A stretch of 6,025 bases of DNA, taken from Chloroflexota bacterium (GTDB taxonomy: Bacteria > Chloroflexota > Limnocylindria > Limnocylindrales > CSP1-4). The stretch lies in NCBI GenBank assembly GCA_030271555.1, contig JARXKQ010000080.1:1-6025 (forward strand). Direction: 5' to 3'. A program made the position numbers and the translations under genes. Below the pieces are notes generated by a model that saw only the letters and a program-made list of their open reading frames with translations, did no database searches and was not told where the DNA came from. Each line of letters opens with the position of its first letter. Position 1 is the first letter of the stretch. This document shows, one piece after another, positions 5,487-6,025 of this stretch.

Positions 5487-6025
5487 CGGTTTTGGCTTCG
5501 CCGGTCGCGCCGTAACGGTCGGCGACGACCTCGGCCAGGACGGCCAGCGCGGTTTCTGCGGGGGAGCGGCCACCAAGATCGAGCCCGATGGGTCCGTGGA
5601 GGCGGGCGATGTCCGCCCCGTCAACGCCGGCAGCGGCCAGTCGCTCGCGCCGGTCACTCTGAGTCTTGCGCGAGCCCAGCGCGCCCACGTAGCGACAACC
5701 GCGACGGAACGCTTCGATGAGTGCCGGGTCATCGAACTTTTGGTCGTGGGCGAGCACGGCCACGGCGTCGTTCGCGCCCAGTCCGATCTGATCGGCCACC
5801 TCGTCGAGCCAGCCCAGGACGATCTCGTCAGCGTCAGGAAAGCGCTCGCGGGTCGCGAAAGCCGCGCGGCCGTCGACCACGGTCGTGGCGAAACCAAGCT
5901 CGCGCGCGAGGCGCACCAACGCACGAGCGATCTCGACCGCGCCCACGATCACCAGCCGCGGCCGGACTGGATAGGCCTCGATGAAGAACTGCCGCTCGCC
6001 AGACTCAATGACGCGCGACGTGCCG
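5464..6025 (-). CDS. XdhC/CoxI-family molybdoenzyme maturation protein (N-terminus truncated by window edge)
   Basis: The frame runs from TGA at 5466-5464 leftward to open sequence at the right edge, so the N-terminus is missing; about 187 residues are visible. GTG 5952 lies in the first strand of the Rossmann-like domain (PRLVIVGAVEIARALVRLA) and coding sequence clearly continues upstream (RVIESGERQFFIEAYPVRP), so it is not the start. Family landmarks are ELGFATTVVDGRAAFATRERF, the ALGSRKT motif, a short Arg-rich helix, and RLHGPIGLDLGGRSPAETAL. XdhC proteins bind molybdenum cofactor, promote its sulfuration and help insert it into xanthine dehydrogenase-type enzymes; CoxI-type members serve CO dehydrogenase-like enzymes. 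The loop reads GAVEIA instead of the classical GAGHVA, as I recall for actinobacterial-type members (GAIDFA). The client molybdoenzyme genes would be expected to the right, outside the window. The gene converges on eda with a 23-bp overlap. Confidence 0.9.
   Translation of the reverse strand, partial: GTSRVIESGERQFFIEAYPVRPRLVIVGAVEIARALVRLARELGFATTVVDGRAAFATRERFPDADEIVLGWLDEVADQIGLGANDAVAVLAHDQKFDDPALIEAFRRGCRYVGALGSRKTQSDRRERLAAAGVDGADIARLHGPIGLDLGGRSPAETALAVLAEVVADRYGATGEAKTVSGPLPG

Noticed and set aside
4740..5924. Long minus-strand open frame of 394 codons
   Set aside because: It is antisense to the well-supported aldolase and overlaps the real XdhC-family gene in another frame of the same strand. 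Its translation is Arg/Ala/Gly-rich with no family motif, as expected of shadow frames in high-GC DNA.

Overview
The window is a gene-dense, clearly GC-rich stretch of ordinary bacterial chromosome. I see no rRNA, tRNA, insertion sequence, CRISPR array or phage gene. GTG and TTG starts are common, Shine-Dalgarno sequences are weak or absent, and secreted proteins carry Pro/Thr/Ser-rich linkers. The XdhC-like protein has the 'GA-[IV]-[DE]' form of the nucleotide-binding loop, and the first gene encodes a membrane protein of a type I associate with high-GC soil Actinomycetota and Chloroflexota. I favour an uncultured member of one of these phyla, but cannot choose between them from this sequence alone.

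Layout. (1) Positions 1-1097, + strand: the 3' part of a polytopic membrane protein of unknown function; its start lies off the left edge. (2) Positions 1102-2448, - strand, tail to tail with (1) and only 4 bp away: a membrane-anchored GAF-GGDEF protein whose GGDEF signature is degenerate while its c-di-GMP-binding I-site motif is intact. (3) A 94-bp divergent intergenic region with a perfect 12-bp palindrome. (4) Positions 2543-3463, + strand: an AlkA-family DNA-3-methyladenine glycosylase with its catalytic Asp. (5) Positions 3504-4166, + strand: a single-pass membrane protein with a Pro/Thr/Ser linker and a predicted extracellular beta-rich domain. (6) Positions 4195-4833, + strand: a small lipoprotein. 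(7) Positions 4842-5486, + strand: KDPG/KHG aldolase with both catalytic residues. (8) Positions 5464-6025, - strand, overlapping (7) tail to tail by 23 bp: the C-terminal part of an XdhC/CoxI-family molybdoenzyme maturation factor, truncated by the right edge.

Genes 4 to 7 all read rightward with short gaps (40, 28 and 8 bp) and could be partly cotranscribed, but their functions (base excision repair, two cell-surface proteins, sugar-acid catabolism) do not make one obvious pathway. No dedicated new multi-gene system is evident. The most interesting item is gene 2, whose membrane-GAF-degenerate-GGDEF plan with an intact I-site resembles the c-di-GMP receptor PelD in architecture and suggests a receptor rather than a cyclase. 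A second point is that several starts lack a Shine-Dalgarno sequence and sit just downstream of TANNNT-like hexamers, which would fit leaderless transcription.
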